Source: Mycobacterium vicinigordonae (GTDB taxonomy: Bacteria > Actinomycetota > Actinomycetes > Mycobacteriales > Mycobacteriaceae). From it: a stretch of DNA of 64,000 bases. Position 1 is the stretch's first letter; the number at the start of each line of letters is the position of its first letter. The DNA is taken from NCBI RefSeq assembly GCF_013466425.1, contig NZ_CP059165.1, forward strand, positions 2,294,001-2,358,000, given 5' to 3'. This document shows positions 23,213 through 32,563 of the stretch, piece after piece. The notes below the pieces were generated by a model. It worked only from the letters and a program-made list of their open reading frames with translations, was not told where the DNA came from and ran no database searches. A program made the translations under genes and the position numbers.

Positions 23213-24466
23213 ATGATCGAGTGGTCCGAAACCGACCTGATGGTGCGCGATACCGTGCGCCAGTTTATCGATAAGGAGATCCGGCCCAACCTGGACGCCC
23301 TGGAAACCGGTGAGCTCCCGCCCTATCCAATCGCGCGAAAGCTGTTCAGCCAGTTCGGCTTGGATGCGTTGGCCGCCGAATCGGTCAAGAAGATGCTTGA
23401 GCGTGAGCGCGCCAGGCAAAACGGTGAGCCCGTCGAAAAGGTAAGCGGTTCAGACGGCCTCGGTGGTATGGGTGGTGCACAGGGGTCGATGGCTGCGGTG
23501 CTCATCTCCGAACTCGCCGGGGTCAGCATCGGGCTGCTGAGTACCGCGTCGGTCAGCCTCGGTCTGGGCGCGGCGACCATCGCCAGCCGCGGTACCCTCG
23601 CGCAGAAAGAACGCTGGCTGCCCGACCTGATGACGCTGAAAAAGATTGCCGCGTGGGCGATCACCGAACCCGACTCCGGTTCGGATGCGTTCGGGGGCAT
23701 GAAGACCTACGTCAAGCGGGACGGGGAAGACTACATCCTGAACGGGCAGAAGACGTTCATCACCAATGGACCCTACGCTGACGTGCTGGTGGTCTACGCC
23801 AAGCTGGACGAGGGCGATCCGTCGGTAGAGAAGCGCAACCGGCCGGTGCTGGTCTTCGTCCTTGATGCCGGCATGGATGGACTCACGCAGGGCAAGCCGT
23901 TCAAGAAGATGGGCATGATGTCTTCGCCAACCGGTGAGCTGTTTTTCGACAATGTGCGCCTGAGCCGGGACCGGCTGCTCGGGGAGAGTGAACAACACGA
24001 CGGCGGCGACGGCCGCGAGAGTGCGCGGGCCAATTTTTCCACCGAACGCATCGGCATCGCGATGATGGCACTGGGCATTATCAACGAATGCCACCGGCTC
24101 TGCGTGGACTACGCGAAGAGCCGCACCTTGTGGGGTAAGAACATCGGGCAGTTCCAGCTGATTCAGCTGAAGTTGGCCAAGATGGAGATTGCCCGAATGA
24201 ATGTGCAGAACATGGTGTTCCACACCATCGAACGCCAGCAAGCCGGTAAGCCGCTGACGCTGGCCGAAGCGTCGGCGATCAAGCTGTATTCGTCGGAGGC
24301 GGCTACCGATGTGGCGATGGAGGCCGTGCAGCTGTTCGGCGGCAACGGTTACATGGCCGAGTACCGCGTGGAACAGCTTGCGCGCGATGCGAAGTCGCTG
24401 ATGATCTACGCGGGCAGCAACGAGGTGCAGGTTACGCACATCGCCAAGGGGCTGTTGGGCGGTTGA
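23213..24466 (+). CDS. fadE21: Acyl-CoA dehydrogenase FadE21
   Basis: FAD-dependent acyl-CoA dehydrogenase of 417 residues. N-terminal helical domain, middle beta domain with WAITEPDSGSDAFGG and LNGQKTFITNG, and C-terminal helical domain ending in the QLFGGNGYMAEYRVEQLARD block. A Gly/Ser-rich insertion (SGSDGLGGMGGAQGS) around residue 80 is unusual for short-chain dehydrogenases but fits the FadE21 family. Likely operon with ltp1. Confidence 0.93.
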   Translation: MIEWSETDLMVRDTVRQFIDKEIRPNLDALETGELPPYPIARKLFSQFGLDALAAESVKKMLERERARQNGEPVEKVSGSDGLGGMGGAQGSMAAVLISELAGVSIGLLSTASVSLGLGAATIASRGTLAQKERWLPDLMTLKKIAAWAITEPDSGSDAFGGMKTYVKRDGEDYILNGQKTFITNGPYADVLVVYAKLDEGDPSVEKRNRPVLVFVLDAGMDGLTQGKPFKKMGMMSSPTGELFFDNVRLSRDRLLGESEQHDGGDGRESARANFSTERIGIAMMALGIINECHRLCVDYAKSRTLWGKNIGQFQLIQLKLAKMEIARMNVQNMVFHTIERQQAGKPLTLAEASAIKLYSSEAATDVAMEAVQLFGGNGYMAEYRVEQLARDAKSLMIYAGSNEVQVTHIAKGLLGG

Positions 24467-24606
24467 CTTCGGTGATCGCCGTGTTGATGATTGCGGACAC
24501 CGGTAGTAGTTGGGCGCTCCCGTAGGACACTGATGGTCGAACCAGACAGCAGATGGCGGTTTCGAGCATTCCAAGCGCGCCCCTCGAGGGTTCTTAAGGT
24601 CGCTAC

Positions 24607-25584
24607 ATGTCGACGATGAACGGGACTCCGGATCTGCCCACGAAGTTTGTTGCCGCAGTCATGTACGCGTTACTGCGACCGGTTTCCGCGATCCTGCCGG
24701 CGAACCGGTGGAGTGTCGCGATTGTGCGTGCGGTGCTACACGTTATGTGTCTGGCCAGCACGCCGGTTCGTGGCACGGTAATCCAACCGGTCACCGGCGA
24801 AGTGAGCGGTGAATGGGTTCGGGCGGGACGTTCACCAGTGAGTGCAGGCTCGCAACCCAAGGGGAAGCGGGCAATCCTGCTGCTGCACGGAAGTGGGTAC
24901 GTGGCGTGTTCACCTCGCACCCACCGCGGTTTTGCTTCCTACCTGTCGCATTATTCCGGCATACCAGTTTTCGTTGCGAGGTACCGGCGTGCTCCGGAGC
25001 ACCGCTTTCCCGCGGCGGCGGACGACGCGATGTCGGCATACCGTTGGCTACTTGACGAGGGGATCCCAGCCGAGGGAATCGCTATCGTGGGGGATTCCGC
25101 AGGTGGCCACCTCGCCATCACACTGACTATGCAAGCCAGTCAGAATGGCCTCCCGATGCCGGCCGCTTTGGCTTTGTTCGGGCCGCTGGTCGATCCGACG
25201 TTCGCGGCGTCGGTCGCCGACCCGAGGGTGCGATTCAATCCGTTCGACCCGCGCGGGGCAAAGCGCATTCTGGCCATGTACGTGGGCGACCACGATGTCG
25301 CCGACCCACGCCTGAGCGTTCTGAACGGCGAACTCGGCGAGCTGCCGCCGGTGCAACTGCACTACGGCAGCAGAGAGGTGATGCGACGTGATGCTGAGAT
25401 GCTCGACACCCGAATCCGTGAGGCGGGTGGGGTCTGTCAGAGCTATCTATGGCCGGGACAGGTTCATGGGTACTGGATACTTCCCCGGCTGTTGGCCGAC
25501 GCCCGCCGAAGCGTCGATACGGCGGCGAGTTTCTTGGCCGCCGCAACCAGTGCAGACCCCTTGGGTCCCGCGGCATCGGCGTAG
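24607..25584 (+). CDS. Alpha/beta hydrolase fold-3 protein (HSL/lipase-like)
   Basis: Hormone-sensitive-lipase-type esterase of 325 residues. The nucleophile elbow GDSAGG puts Ser164 at the active site; the oxyanion loop reads HGSG (94-97) instead of the usual HGGG; RYRRAPEHRFPAAADD is typical; the late His lies in WPGQVHGYWIL. Close in type to the mycobacterial Lip esterases. The N-terminal 35 residues are hydrophobic (VAAVMYALLRPVSAIL) and could anchor it in the membrane. No strict counterpart at this place in M. tuberculosis is recalled. Confidence 0.85.
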   Translation: MSTMNGTPDLPTKFVAAVMYALLRPVSAILPANRWSVAIVRAVLHVMCLASTPVRGTVIQPVTGEVSGEWVRAGRSPVSAGSQPKGKRAILLLHGSGYVACSPRTHRGFASYLSHYSGIPVFVARYRRAPEHRFPAAADDAMSAYRWLLDEGIPAEGIAIVGDSAGGHLAITLTMQASQNGLPMPAALALFGPLVDPTFAASVADPRVRFNPFDPRGAKRILAMYVGDHDVADPRLSVLNGELGELPPVQLHYGSREVMRRDAEMLDTRIREAGGVCQSYLWPGQVHGYWILPRLLADARRSVDTAASFLAAATSADPLGPAASA

Positions 25585-25678
25585 TCGGGGCTGACTGGCC
25601 GATTCTCTGTCTGTTTCAGACAAATGGTTGTCAGGCAAGACCATTCAGCTATGCCGGACCTGCGCATACCGTTCTAAC

Positions 25679-25852
25679 ATGCGAGTCGAGTCGGATGTAT
25701 TGACTGTCAAAAATTCTCCGGTGCGCACCCTGTGCGAGGCGTTCCAGATGAATGTGGCGCAGTACGCGGAAAGAATCGCGTTACGCGCCTTCGATACCGA
25801 CGAGCAGTTCACCTGGAGCGAATACGGAGAGCGGGGCGGATCTTCCGATTGA
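25679..25852 (+). pseudogene. 5' stub of a FadD-type acyl-CoA synthetase
   Basis: A short open frame from ATG 25679 encodes residues typical of the first 55 amino acids of a FadD acyl-CoA synthetase: VRTLCEAFQMNVAQYAERIALRAF and FTWSEYGER. After YGER the sequence loses similarity and ends at a stop (TGA 25850-25852), and no further synthetase motifs follow before sirR. It is therefore a truncated relic. The remaining bases of 25585-25886 show nothing else. Confidence 0.6.
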
Positions 25853-25886
25853 GTCGGTGGGTGAACATGCCGTTCGGGTGGTGAAC

Positions 25887-26588
25887 TCAGGCCACCACCC
25901 AGATCGCGCAGGCCGCCGGGCTGCCCAGGTCCACCGTCGTCGCGCCGTCGTCGGACTCCACCGCCACCGAGACCATCCCGGCGAATTCACGTCGGGTCAG
26001 CACCCGCAGCCGCGAGTCGAGATTGATGCCAACGCTGTCGAAATACCGCAGCATCTGCGGGTCGGCATCGGAGATGCGTGCCACCGTCCCGGTGTCGCCG
26101 TCGCCGCAGTCCCATAATTGCCGCGCCGGCGGTGTCGGCACCTGACCGTCCGTCGCCGGAATCGGGTCGCCGTGCGGGTCCCGCTGTGGAAATCCGAGTT
26201 TGGCGTCGATGCGGGCCATCAGCCGATCTGACACCGCGTGCTCGAGCACCTCGGCCTCGTCGTGCACTTCGTCCCAGCCGTAGCCGAGTTCGTTCACCAG
26301 AAAGGTCTCCAGCAGGCGGTGGCGGCGCACCATGGCCAGCGCAGCGCGCCGCCCGGATTCGGTCAGGGTGACCGCGCCGTATTTCGCATGATCGACCAGG
26401 CCCTGCTCAGCGAGCTTGCGAATGGACTCCGAGGCGGTGCTTGCCGATACCCCGATTTTCTCGGCCAGCATCTTGGTGCTGACCTTCTGCGGCGCTCCTT
26501 TGGGAGACCACTCCTGGGCAGTCCAAATGACCTTCAGATAATCCTGGGCAACCGCGGTGAGTCCACCAGGCTCTTCGTCCGCCCTCAC
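25887..26588 (-). CDS. sirR: DtxR-family metalloregulator SirR/MntR
   Basis: Manganese/iron-responsive repressor; the M. tuberculosis counterpart Rv2788 (MntR) represses Mn uptake genes. 233 residues: winged-helix DNA-binding domain (KVSTKMLAEKIGVSASTASESIRKL), dimerisation/metal domain (RRHRLLETFLVNELGY, DEVHDEAEVLEHAVSDRL, with E/H ligands) and a C-terminal FeoA/SH3-like domain. GTG 26588 gives the expected MRADEEPG start; a longer frame upstream reads into the divergent ribF promoter. Possible autoregulation through the inverted repeat at 26612-26630. Confidence 0.93.
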   Translation of the reverse strand: MRADEEPGGLTAVAQDYLKVIWTAQEWSPKGAPQKVSTKMLAEKIGVSASTASESIRKLAEQGLVDHAKYGAVTLTESGRRAALAMVRRHRLLETFLVNELGYGWDEVHDEAEVLEHAVSDRLMARIDAKLGFPQRDPHGDPIPATDGQVPTPPARQLWDCGDGDTGTVARISDADPQMLRYFDSVGINLDSRLRVLTRREFAGMVSVAVESDDGATTVDLGSPAACAIWVVA

Positions 26589-26593
26589 ACGCC

Positions 26594-26630
26594 AAATCTT
26601 AGGGGCAAATCTTAGGCAACCCACGCCTAA
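26594..26630. promoter_or_regulatory. Inverted and direct repeats between sirR and ribF
   Basis: The 76-base space between the divergent sirR and ribF starts holds a perfect inverted repeat, TTAGGCAACCCACGCCTAA (arms TTAGGC/GCCTAA, 26612-26630), and two copies of AAATCTTAGG starting at 26594 and 26607. The arms resemble the TTAGG half-sites of the DtxR/IdeR class, so binding by SirR itself or IdeR is plausible; this is inference. Confidence 0.5.
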
Positions 26631-26664
26631 CCGATGCCCTGAGATTGCCGGGACGTTAAGCGCG

Positions 26665-27651
26665 ATGATTAGGCTAGCGGTCGTGCAGCGGTGGCGCGGC
26701 CAGGACGAGATCCCAACTGACTGGGGTCGATGCGTGCTGACCATAGGGGTTTTCGACGGGGTGCACCGAGGGCACGCCGAGTTGATTGCGCATGCGGTCA
26801 AAGCGGCCCGTGCCCGCGGAGTGCCGTCGGTGCTGATGACGTTTGACCCACACCCGATGGAGGTGGTCTATCCGGGCAGCCACCCGGCGCAGCTGACTAC
26901 CCTCACCCGGCGTGCCGAACTCGTCGAAGAGCTCGGGATCGACGTCTTCCTGGTGATGCCGTTCACCACCGACTTCATGAAGCTCACCCCCGAGCGGTAC
27001 GTACACGAACTGCTGGTGGAGACCCTGCACGTGGTGGAAGTGGTGGTGGGGGAGAACTTCACCTTCGGCAAGAAGGCGGCTGGCAACGTCGATACGCTGC
27101 GCCGGGCGGGCGATCGGTTCGGTTTCGCGGTGGAGTCGATGTCGCTGCTGGCTGAGCACCACAGCAACGAGAACGTGACGTTCTCCTCGACCTATATCCG
27201 GTCCTGCGTGGACGCCGGCGACGTGACGGCCGCCACCGAAGCGCTGGGCCGCCCGCACCGCGTTGAAGGCGTCGTCGTCCGTGGCTACGGCAGGGGCGCC
27301 GAGCTGGGCTTTCCCACCGCGAACGTGGCACCGCCGATGTATTCGGCGATTCCAGCCGACGGTGTCTACGCCGCGTGGTTCACCGTCCTCGGGCACGGGC
27401 CGTCGACCGGCACAGTGACTCCGGGGGAGCGGTACCAAAGCGCGGTGTCGGTTGGTACGAACCCGACCTTCTCCGGACGCACCCGCACCGTGGAGGCATT
27501 CGTCCTGGACACCAAGGCGGACCTGTACGGCCAGCATGTGGCCCTGGACTTCGTCTCCCGTATCCGCGGCCAGCAGCGGTTCGACTCGATCGACGAACTG
27601 GTCAGCGAGATCGCCGACGACACCGAGCGGACCCGCAAGCTGCTCAGCTGA
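26665..27651 (+). CDS. ribF: Bifunctional riboflavin kinase/FAD synthetase
   Basis: Makes FMN from riboflavin and FAD from FMN. 328 residues: N-terminal FMN adenylyltransferase domain with GVFDGVHRGH and MTFDPHPMEVVYPG, TFSSTYIRS, then the kinase domain with GRGAELGFPTANV and SVGTNPTFSGR. ATG 26665 chosen; a GTG at 26683 (VQRWRGQ) is an alternative. Followed after 174 bases by rpsO. Confidence 0.95.
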   Translation: MIRLAVVQRWRGQDEIPTDWGRCVLTIGVFDGVHRGHAELIAHAVKAARARGVPSVLMTFDPHPMEVVYPGSHPAQLTTLTRRAELVEELGIDVFLVMPFTTDFMKLTPERYVHELLVETLHVVEVVVGENFTFGKKAAGNVDTLRRAGDRFGFAVESMSLLAEHHSNENVTFSSTYIRSCVDAGDVTAATEALGRPHRVEGVVVRGYGRGAELGFPTANVAPPMYSAIPADGVYAAWFTVLGHGPSTGTVTPGERYQSAVSVGTNPTFSGRTRTVEAFVLDTKADLYGQHVALDFVSRIRGQQRFDSIDELVSEIADDTERTRKLLS

Positions 27652-27731
27652 CTAGCTCGCCCGCCGTGATCGGCCCGGCGGACCAAGACGGGTCGACGGC
27701 CGAACAGCACGAGGGCGCAAAGTCTCAGTCC

Positions 27732-27740
27732 TGCTAAACT
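27732..27740 (+). promoter_or_regulatory. Possible extended -10 element for rpsO
   Basis: TGCTAAACT (27732-27740) fits an extended -10 box (TGN plus TANNNT) about 85 bases before the rpsO start, within the ribF-rpsO space. No clear -35 is visible. Unverified prediction. Confidence 0.3.
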
Positions 27741-27825
27741 GCGCGACGACATCGGCGCGTGCTGCAGTTCGCGGTGGCCGTGCCGTTCAATCCTTGATCG
27801 CGGACCTATTGATGGAGATGTTTTC

Positions 27826-28095
27826 GTGGCGCTTACCGCCGAGCAGAAAAAAGAAATTCTGAAGTCCTACGGGCTGCACGAAACCGATACCGGATCCCCG
27901 GAGGCGCAGATCGCGCTGCTGACCAAGCGCATCGCGGACCTGACCGAGCACCTGAAGGTGCACAAGCACGACCATCACTCGCGGCGCGGCCTGTTGTTGC
28001 TGGTCGGTCGCCGTAAGCGGCTGGTCAAGTACCTGACCCAGATCGACGTGGAGCGCTACCGCTCGCTAATCGAACGGCTGGGTCTGCGCCGCTGA
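27826..28095 (+). CDS. rpsO: 30S ribosomal protein S15
   Basis: Small-subunit primary binding protein for 16S rRNA, 89 residues, standard length. Motifs [33 protein letters not shown] and [10 protein letters not shown] are characteristic. GTG start at 27826 with GGAGATG upstream (27814-27820). In bacteria rpsO and pnp are commonly linked; here lppU lies between. Confidence 0.98.
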   Translation: MALTAEQKKEILKSYGLHETDTGSPEAQIALLTKRIADLTEHLKVHKHDHHSRRGLLLLVGRRKRLVKYLTQIDVERYRSLIERLGLRR

Positions 28096-28139
28096 CACTT
28101 GGCGCTGTCCGCGCCCTGATCACCGGGGCCGTTCTAGCC

Positions 28140-28637
28140 ATGATCGGCGGCGCATTGACGGGATGTTCGGCGCGGCCCAGTGGGCCTGAGCTCGCCGACA
28201 TCAAAGTGGGGGAGTGTCTCAAACTCGGCGGCACGCCCGATCGTCCGCAGGCAACCAAGCAAAGGTGCGGCAGCCCGGAGTCCAACTTCAAGGTCGTCGC
28301 CCTCGTCAAGGGTGGCGACCGGGCGAAATGTCCCACCGATGTCGACTCGTCTTATACGACGCACAACGCGCTCAGCGGCTCGGATTTCACGCTGTGCCTG
28401 GACGTCGACTGGGTGGTCGGCGGATGCATGAATGTGGATCCACACCACGCCGCCGACCCGGTGCGCGTCGAGTGCGGCGACGTCTCGGCGCCGCACCGCC
28501 AGCGTGCCACCGAGATCCTCACCGACCTCGACCCCCCGGTCGGCGTCGACCAGTGCGCCAGCGGTCTGGGCTACGCCTACTCCCAGCGACGGTTCGCCGT
28601 GTGTGTCGAGAACGTCAACGCGGGTGCCCGGACATGA
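28140..28637 (+). CDS. lppU: Lipoprotein LppU, start uncertain
   Basis: Mycobacterial lipoprotein of unknown function, at the position of Rv2784c. The mature protein is well supported: lipobox ALTGC, DIKVGECLKLGGTPDRPQA, CLDVDWVVGGCMNVD, VDQCASGLGYAY, with several conserved Cys. From ATG 28140 the signal is only 8 residues before the lipid Cys, too short. In-frame codons upstream read VRALITGAVLAMIGGALTGC, a good signal sequence, but the first of these is GTC (28107), not a normal start. The true start may be CTG 28116 or a mutated GTG; see findings. Confidence 0.8.
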   Translation: MIGGALTGCSARPSGPELADIKVGECLKLGGTPDRPQATKQRCGSPESNFKVVALVKGGDRAKCPTDVDSSYTTHNALSGSDFTLCLDVDWVVGGCMNVDPHHAADPVRVECGDVSAPHRQRATEILTDLDPPVGVDQCASGLGYAYSQRRFAVCVENVNAGART

Positions 28638-28963
28638 CCCGCGACCGAAAGGTTTGCTCAATCCGCCGAGTCCGCCGGTGTAGAGTGAGGTCGTTCTGGG
28701 CCGGTTAGGCCCGGACGACGTGGTGCGGTTCACGCAGATCCGCGGGTCCCGTTCCAGCGAGTCACCACGAATGTTCGCCAGGAGCTGCTCAGTCTGCATC
28801 GGGCGGTCTTCGGTAGTGGCTGCCGTGCTCCCCGGATCTGGGGCAGGTCGGCAGCTTCGATCGATGGCCGTAGCCGCATCCGGACTTTGCTGGTTCTACA
28901 GAGGGCGCCTTCGCGTGTGACGACGCGAAACAGCTGAATAACCAGAGAGGCCGCACGGACGTT
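28638..28963. other. Intergenic region upstream of gpsI
   Basis: 326 bases between lppU and gpsI with no convincing gene; open frames here look random. TAGAGT at 28681-28686 fits a -10 box (TANNNT) and an early gpsI transcript with a long leader is possible, as PNPase mRNAs often have structured leaders that autoregulate. No clear terminator seen. Confidence 0.35.
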
Positions 28964-31231
28964 ATGTCTGCGACTGAAATTGAAGAAGGCGTTTTCGAAT
29001 CCACCGCCACCATCGACAACGGTAGCTTCGGCACCCGCACCATCCGGTTCGAGACCGGGCGGTTGGCCTTGCAGGCCGCCGGGTCGGTGGTCGCCTACCT
29101 CGACGAGGAAAACATGCTGCTGTCGGCAACGACCGCCAGCAAGAGCCCCAAGGAACACTTCGACTTCTTCCCGTTGACGGTCGACGTCGAAGAGCGGATG
29201 TACGCCGCGGGACGCATCCCCGGCTCGTTCTTCCGGCGTGAGGGCCGGCCGTCCACTGACGCGATCTTGACCTGCCGGCTGATCGACCGGCCGCTGCGTC
29301 CGTCGTTCGTGGACGGACTGCGCAACGAGATTCAGGTCGTGGTGACGATCCTGAGCTTGGACCCCAACGATCTGTACGACGTGGTGGCGATCAACGCGGC
29401 GTCGGCGTCCACTCAGCTGGCCGGCCTGCCGTTCTCCGGCCCGGTCGGCGGTGTCCGGGTCGCCCTGATCGACGGGACTTGGGTTGCGTTCCCCACCGTC
29501 GAACAACTCGAGCGGGCCGTATTCGACATGGTCGTAGCCGGGCGGATCGTCGGCACCGACGGTGACGGCAAGCCCGACGTGGCGATCATGATGGTCGAGG
29601 CCGAGGCCACCGACAAGGTGATCGAGCTGGTCGAAGGCGGCGCACAGGCGCCGACCGAAACCGTGGTGGCCGAGGGTCTCGAGGCGGCCAAGCCATTCAT
29701 TGCTGCGCTGTGCACCGCGCAGCAGGAGCTCGCCGATGCTGCCGCGAAGCCCACCGCCGACTACCCGGTCTTCCCTCCCTACGAGGAGGACGTGTACTAC
29801 TCGGTGGCCACGGTGGCCACCGACGAGCTGGCCGCCGCGCTGAGCATCGGCGGCAAGGCCGAGCGCGACGCGCGCACCGACGAGATCAAGGCCCAAGTGC
29901 TCGAGCGGCTGGCCGACACCTACGAAGGCCGCGAGAAGGAGATCAGCGCGGCGTTTCGGTCGCTGACCAAGAAGCTGGTTCGCCAGCGCATCCTGAGCGA
30001 TCACTTCCGCATCGACGGCCGCGGCATCACCGACATCCGCGCGTTGTCGGCGGAAGTAGCGGTGGTGCCCCGAGCGCACGGCAGCGCACTGTTCGAGCGT
30101 GGTGAAACCCAGATCCTGGGTGTGACCACGCTGGACATGGTGAAGATGGCGCAGCAGATTGACTCGCTGGGCCCGGAAACCTCCAAGCGGTACATGCACC
30201 ACTACAACTTCCCGCCGTTCTCCACCGGGGAGACCGGCCGGGTCGGCTCGCCCAAGCGGCGCGAGATCGGGCACGGCGCGCTCGCCGAGCGGGCGCTGAT
30301 CCCGGTGCTGCCGCCCGTCGAGGAGTTCCCGTACGCGATCCGTCAGGTATCCGAGGCGCTGGGCTCCAACGGCTCGACGTCGATGGGGTCGGTGTGCGCG
30401 TCCACGCTGGCGCTGCTCAACGCCGGTGTTCCGCTGAAGGCGCCGGTGGCCGGCATCGCGATGGGCCTGGTCTCCGACGACGTCGAGGGTGAGACCCGCT
30501 ACGTGACGCTGACCGACATCCTGGGTGCCGAGGACGCGTTCGGCGACATGGACTTCAAGTGCGCCGGCACCAAGGACTTCGTCACCGCGCTGCAGCTGGA
30601 CACCAAGCTCGACGGCATCCCGTCGAAGGTGCTGGCGGGCGCTCTCGCCCAGGCCAAAGACGCGCGGCTGACCATCCTCGAGGTGATGGCCGAGGCCATC
30701 GACGCCCCTGACGAGATGAGCCCGTTCGCGCCGCGAGTCACCACGATCAAGGTCCCGGTGGACAAGATCGGTGAGGTCATCGGCCCCAAGGGCAAGGTCA
30801 TCAACGCGATCACTGAGGAGACCGGGGCGCAGATCTCCATCGAGGACGACGGCACCGTGTTCGTCGGCGCCACCGATGGTCCGTCCGCGCAGGCCGCCAT
30901 CGACCGAATCAACGCGATCGCCAACCCGCAGCTGCCGACGGTGGGTGAGCGGTTCCTCGGAACCGTGGTCAAGACCACCGATTTCGGTGCGTTCGTGTCG
31001 TTGCTGCCTGGTCGCGACGGCTTGGTGCACATCTCCAAGCTGGGCCGCGGCAAGCGGATCGCAAAGGTCGAGGATGTCGTCAACGTCGGCGACAAGCTGC
31101 GCGTGGAGATCGCCGACATCGACAAGCGGGGCAAGATCTCGCTGGTCTTGGTGGCTGAAGACGACGCAGCGGCTCCCGCCGAGACTGCGCCGGCTGAGCC
31201 GGCTGAGTCGGCCGCGGCGGCCGGCAGCTGA
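28964..31231 (+). CDS. gpsI: Polyribonucleotide nucleotidyltransferase (PNPase)
   Basis: 3'-5' phosphorolytic exoribonuclease; in actinobacteria it was also annotated guanosine pentaphosphate synthetase. 755 residues: first RNase PH domain ([40 protein letters not shown]), helical linker, second RNase PH domain ([37 protein letters not shown]), KH domain ([20 protein letters not shown]) and S1 domain ([20 protein letters not shown]). C-terminal tail is Ala/Glu/Pro-rich. Followed by pepR after 8 bases. Confidence 0.98.
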   Translation: MSATEIEEGVFESTATIDNGSFGTRTIRFETGRLALQAAGSVVAYLDEENMLLSATTASKSPKEHFDFFPLTVDVEERMYAAGRIPGSFFRREGRPSTDAILTCRLIDRPLRPSFVDGLRNEIQVVVTILSLDPNDLYDVVAINAASASTQLAGLPFSGPVGGVRVALIDGTWVAFPTVEQLERAVFDMVVAGRIVGTDGDGKPDVAIMMVEAEATDKVIELVEGGAQAPTETVVAEGLEAAKPFIAALCTAQQELADAAAKPTADYPVFPPYEEDVYYSVATVATDELAAALSIGGKAERDARTDEIKAQVLERLADTYEGREKEISAAFRSLTKKLVRQRILSDHFRIDGRGITDIRALSAEVAVVPRAHGSALFERGETQILGVTTLDMVKMAQQIDSLGPETSKRYMHHYNFPPFSTGETGRVGSPKRREIGHGALAERALIPVLPPVEEFPYAIRQVSEALGSNGSTSMGSVCASTLALLNAGVPLKAPVAGIAMGLVSDDVEGETRYVTLTDILGAEDAFGDMDFKCAGTKDFVTALQLDTKLDGIPSKVLAGALAQAKDARLTILEVMAEAIDAPDEMSPFAPRVTTIKVPVDKIGEVIGPKGKVINAITEETGAQISIEDDGTVFVGATDGPSAQAAIDRINAIANPQLPTVGERFLGTVVKTTDFGAFVSLLPGRDGLVHISKLGRGKRIAKVEDVVNVGDKLRVEIADIDKRGKISLVLVAEDDAAAPAETAPAEPAESAAAAGS

Positions 31232-31239
31232 TCTGGCGG

Positions 31240-32559
31240 GTGGCAACCAACGCTGAGCCCGCCGGGGCGCTCCGCGCTGGCGGCGTGCGTCGCAGCACGC
31301 TGCCAGGCGGCCTGCGGGTGGTCACCGAACACTTGCCCGCAGTGCGCTCGGCGTCGGTCGGCGTCTGGGTTGGTGTCGGGTCCCGCGACGAGGGCGCGAC
31401 GGTGGCCGGGGCTGCGCACTTCCTCGAGCACCTGCTGTTCAAGTCGACCCCGACCCGTACTGCCGTCGACATCGCCCAGGCGATGGACGCCGTGGGGGGC
31501 GAACTAAACGCCTTCACCGCAAAAGAGCACACCTGTTACTACGCCCATGTCTTGGACAGCGACTTAGAGCTGGCCGTTGACCTGGTTGCCGACGTGGTGC
31601 TCAACGGCCGCTGTGCGGTCGACGACGTTGAACTGGAACGCGACGTCGTGCTCGAGGAAATCGCGATGCGCGACGACGACCCCGAGGACGCGCTGACCGA
31701 TACGTTCATGACCGCGCTGTTCGGCGACCATCCGGTGGGTCGTCCGGTGATCGGCAGCACGCAGTCGGTGTCGTCGATGACGCGCTCGCAGCTGCATTCG
31801 TTTCACGTGCGCCGCTACACCCCGGAGCGGATGGTGGTGGCCGTCGCCGGCAACGTTGAGCACGACGAGGTGGTGCGGTTGGTGCGCGAGCACTTCGGGT
31901 CGCGGCTGGTCCGCGGCCGCCGGCCGTCGCCACCGCGCAAGGGTGCGGGCCGGGTCAACGGGCGCCCTACCTTGCTGCTGAACAGCCGCGATGCCGAGCA
32001 GACGCACGTGTCGCTGGGCCTTCGCACGCCCGGCCGCGGTTGGGAGCACCGCTGGGCGCTGGCGGTGCTGCACACCGCACTCGGCGGCGGGCTCAGTTCC
32101 CGGCTGTTCCAGGAGATCCGCGAGACCCGCGGGCTGGCCTACTCGGTGTACTCGGCGTTGGACCTGTTCGCGGACAGCGGGGCGCTGTCGGTCTATGCCG
32201 CCTGCTTGCCGGAACGCTTCGCCGAAGTGATGAAGGTGACCAGCGCGGTGCTGGAAACGGTTGCCCGCGATGGGATCACCGAATCGGAGTGCCGGATCGC
32301 CAAAGGGTCGCTGCGGGGCGGGCTGGTGCTGGGGCTGGAGGATTCCGGGTCGCGGATGAGCCGCATCGGCCGCAGCGAGCTCAACTACGGCGCGCACCGC
32401 AGCATCGAACACACCTTGCGGCAGATCGACAGAGTGACCCTCGACGAAGTCAACGTGGTGGCGCGACGCTTGCTCGGCAACCCCTACGGCGCCGCTGTCG
32501 TCGGACCATATAGGTCGAAACGCACACTGCCACAACAACTTCGCGCGATGGTAGGTTAG
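31240..32559 (+). CDS. pepR: Zinc metalloprotease PepR (M16 family)
   Basis: M16 (insulinase/MPP-like) peptidase, 439 residues. The inverted zinc motif HFLEH is in GAAHFLEHLLFKST near residue 61, with the downstream Glu of the DDVELERDVVLEEIAMRDDD helix as third ligand; the second domain has TLGGGLSSRLFQEIRETRGLAYS-like sequence (read as ALGGGLSSRLFQ then RGLAYSVYS). GTG 31240, 8 bases after gpsI, in the same operon as in M. tuberculosis (Rv2783c-Rv2782c). Confidence 0.95.
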   Translation: MATNAEPAGALRAGGVRRSTLPGGLRVVTEHLPAVRSASVGVWVGVGSRDEGATVAGAAHFLEHLLFKSTPTRTAVDIAQAMDAVGGELNAFTAKEHTCYYAHVLDSDLELAVDLVADVVLNGRCAVDDVELERDVVLEEIAMRDDDPEDALTDTFMTALFGDHPVGRPVIGSTQSVSSMTRSQLHSFHVRRYTPERMVVAVAGNVEHDEVVRLVREHFGSRLVRGRRPSPPRKGAGRVNGRPTLLLNSRDAEQTHVSLGLRTPGRGWEHRWALAVLHTALGGGLSSRLFQEIRETRGLAYSVYSALDLFADSGALSVYAACLPERFAEVMKVTSAVLETVARDGITESECRIAKGSLRGGLVLGLEDSGSRMSRIGRSELNYGAHRSIEHTLRQIDRVTLDEVNVVARRLLGNPYGAAVVGPYRSKRTLPQQLRAMVG

Positions 32560-32563
32560 CTGC

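Noticed and set aside
23450..24574. Minus-strand frame opposite fadE21
   Set aside because: Antisense of a certain acyl-CoA dehydrogenase; no recognisable motif.
28730..31246. 838-codon minus-strand open frame opposite gpsI
   Set aside because: It is an antisense shadow of a high-GC gene with the third codon position bias; PNPase domains on the + strand are complete.
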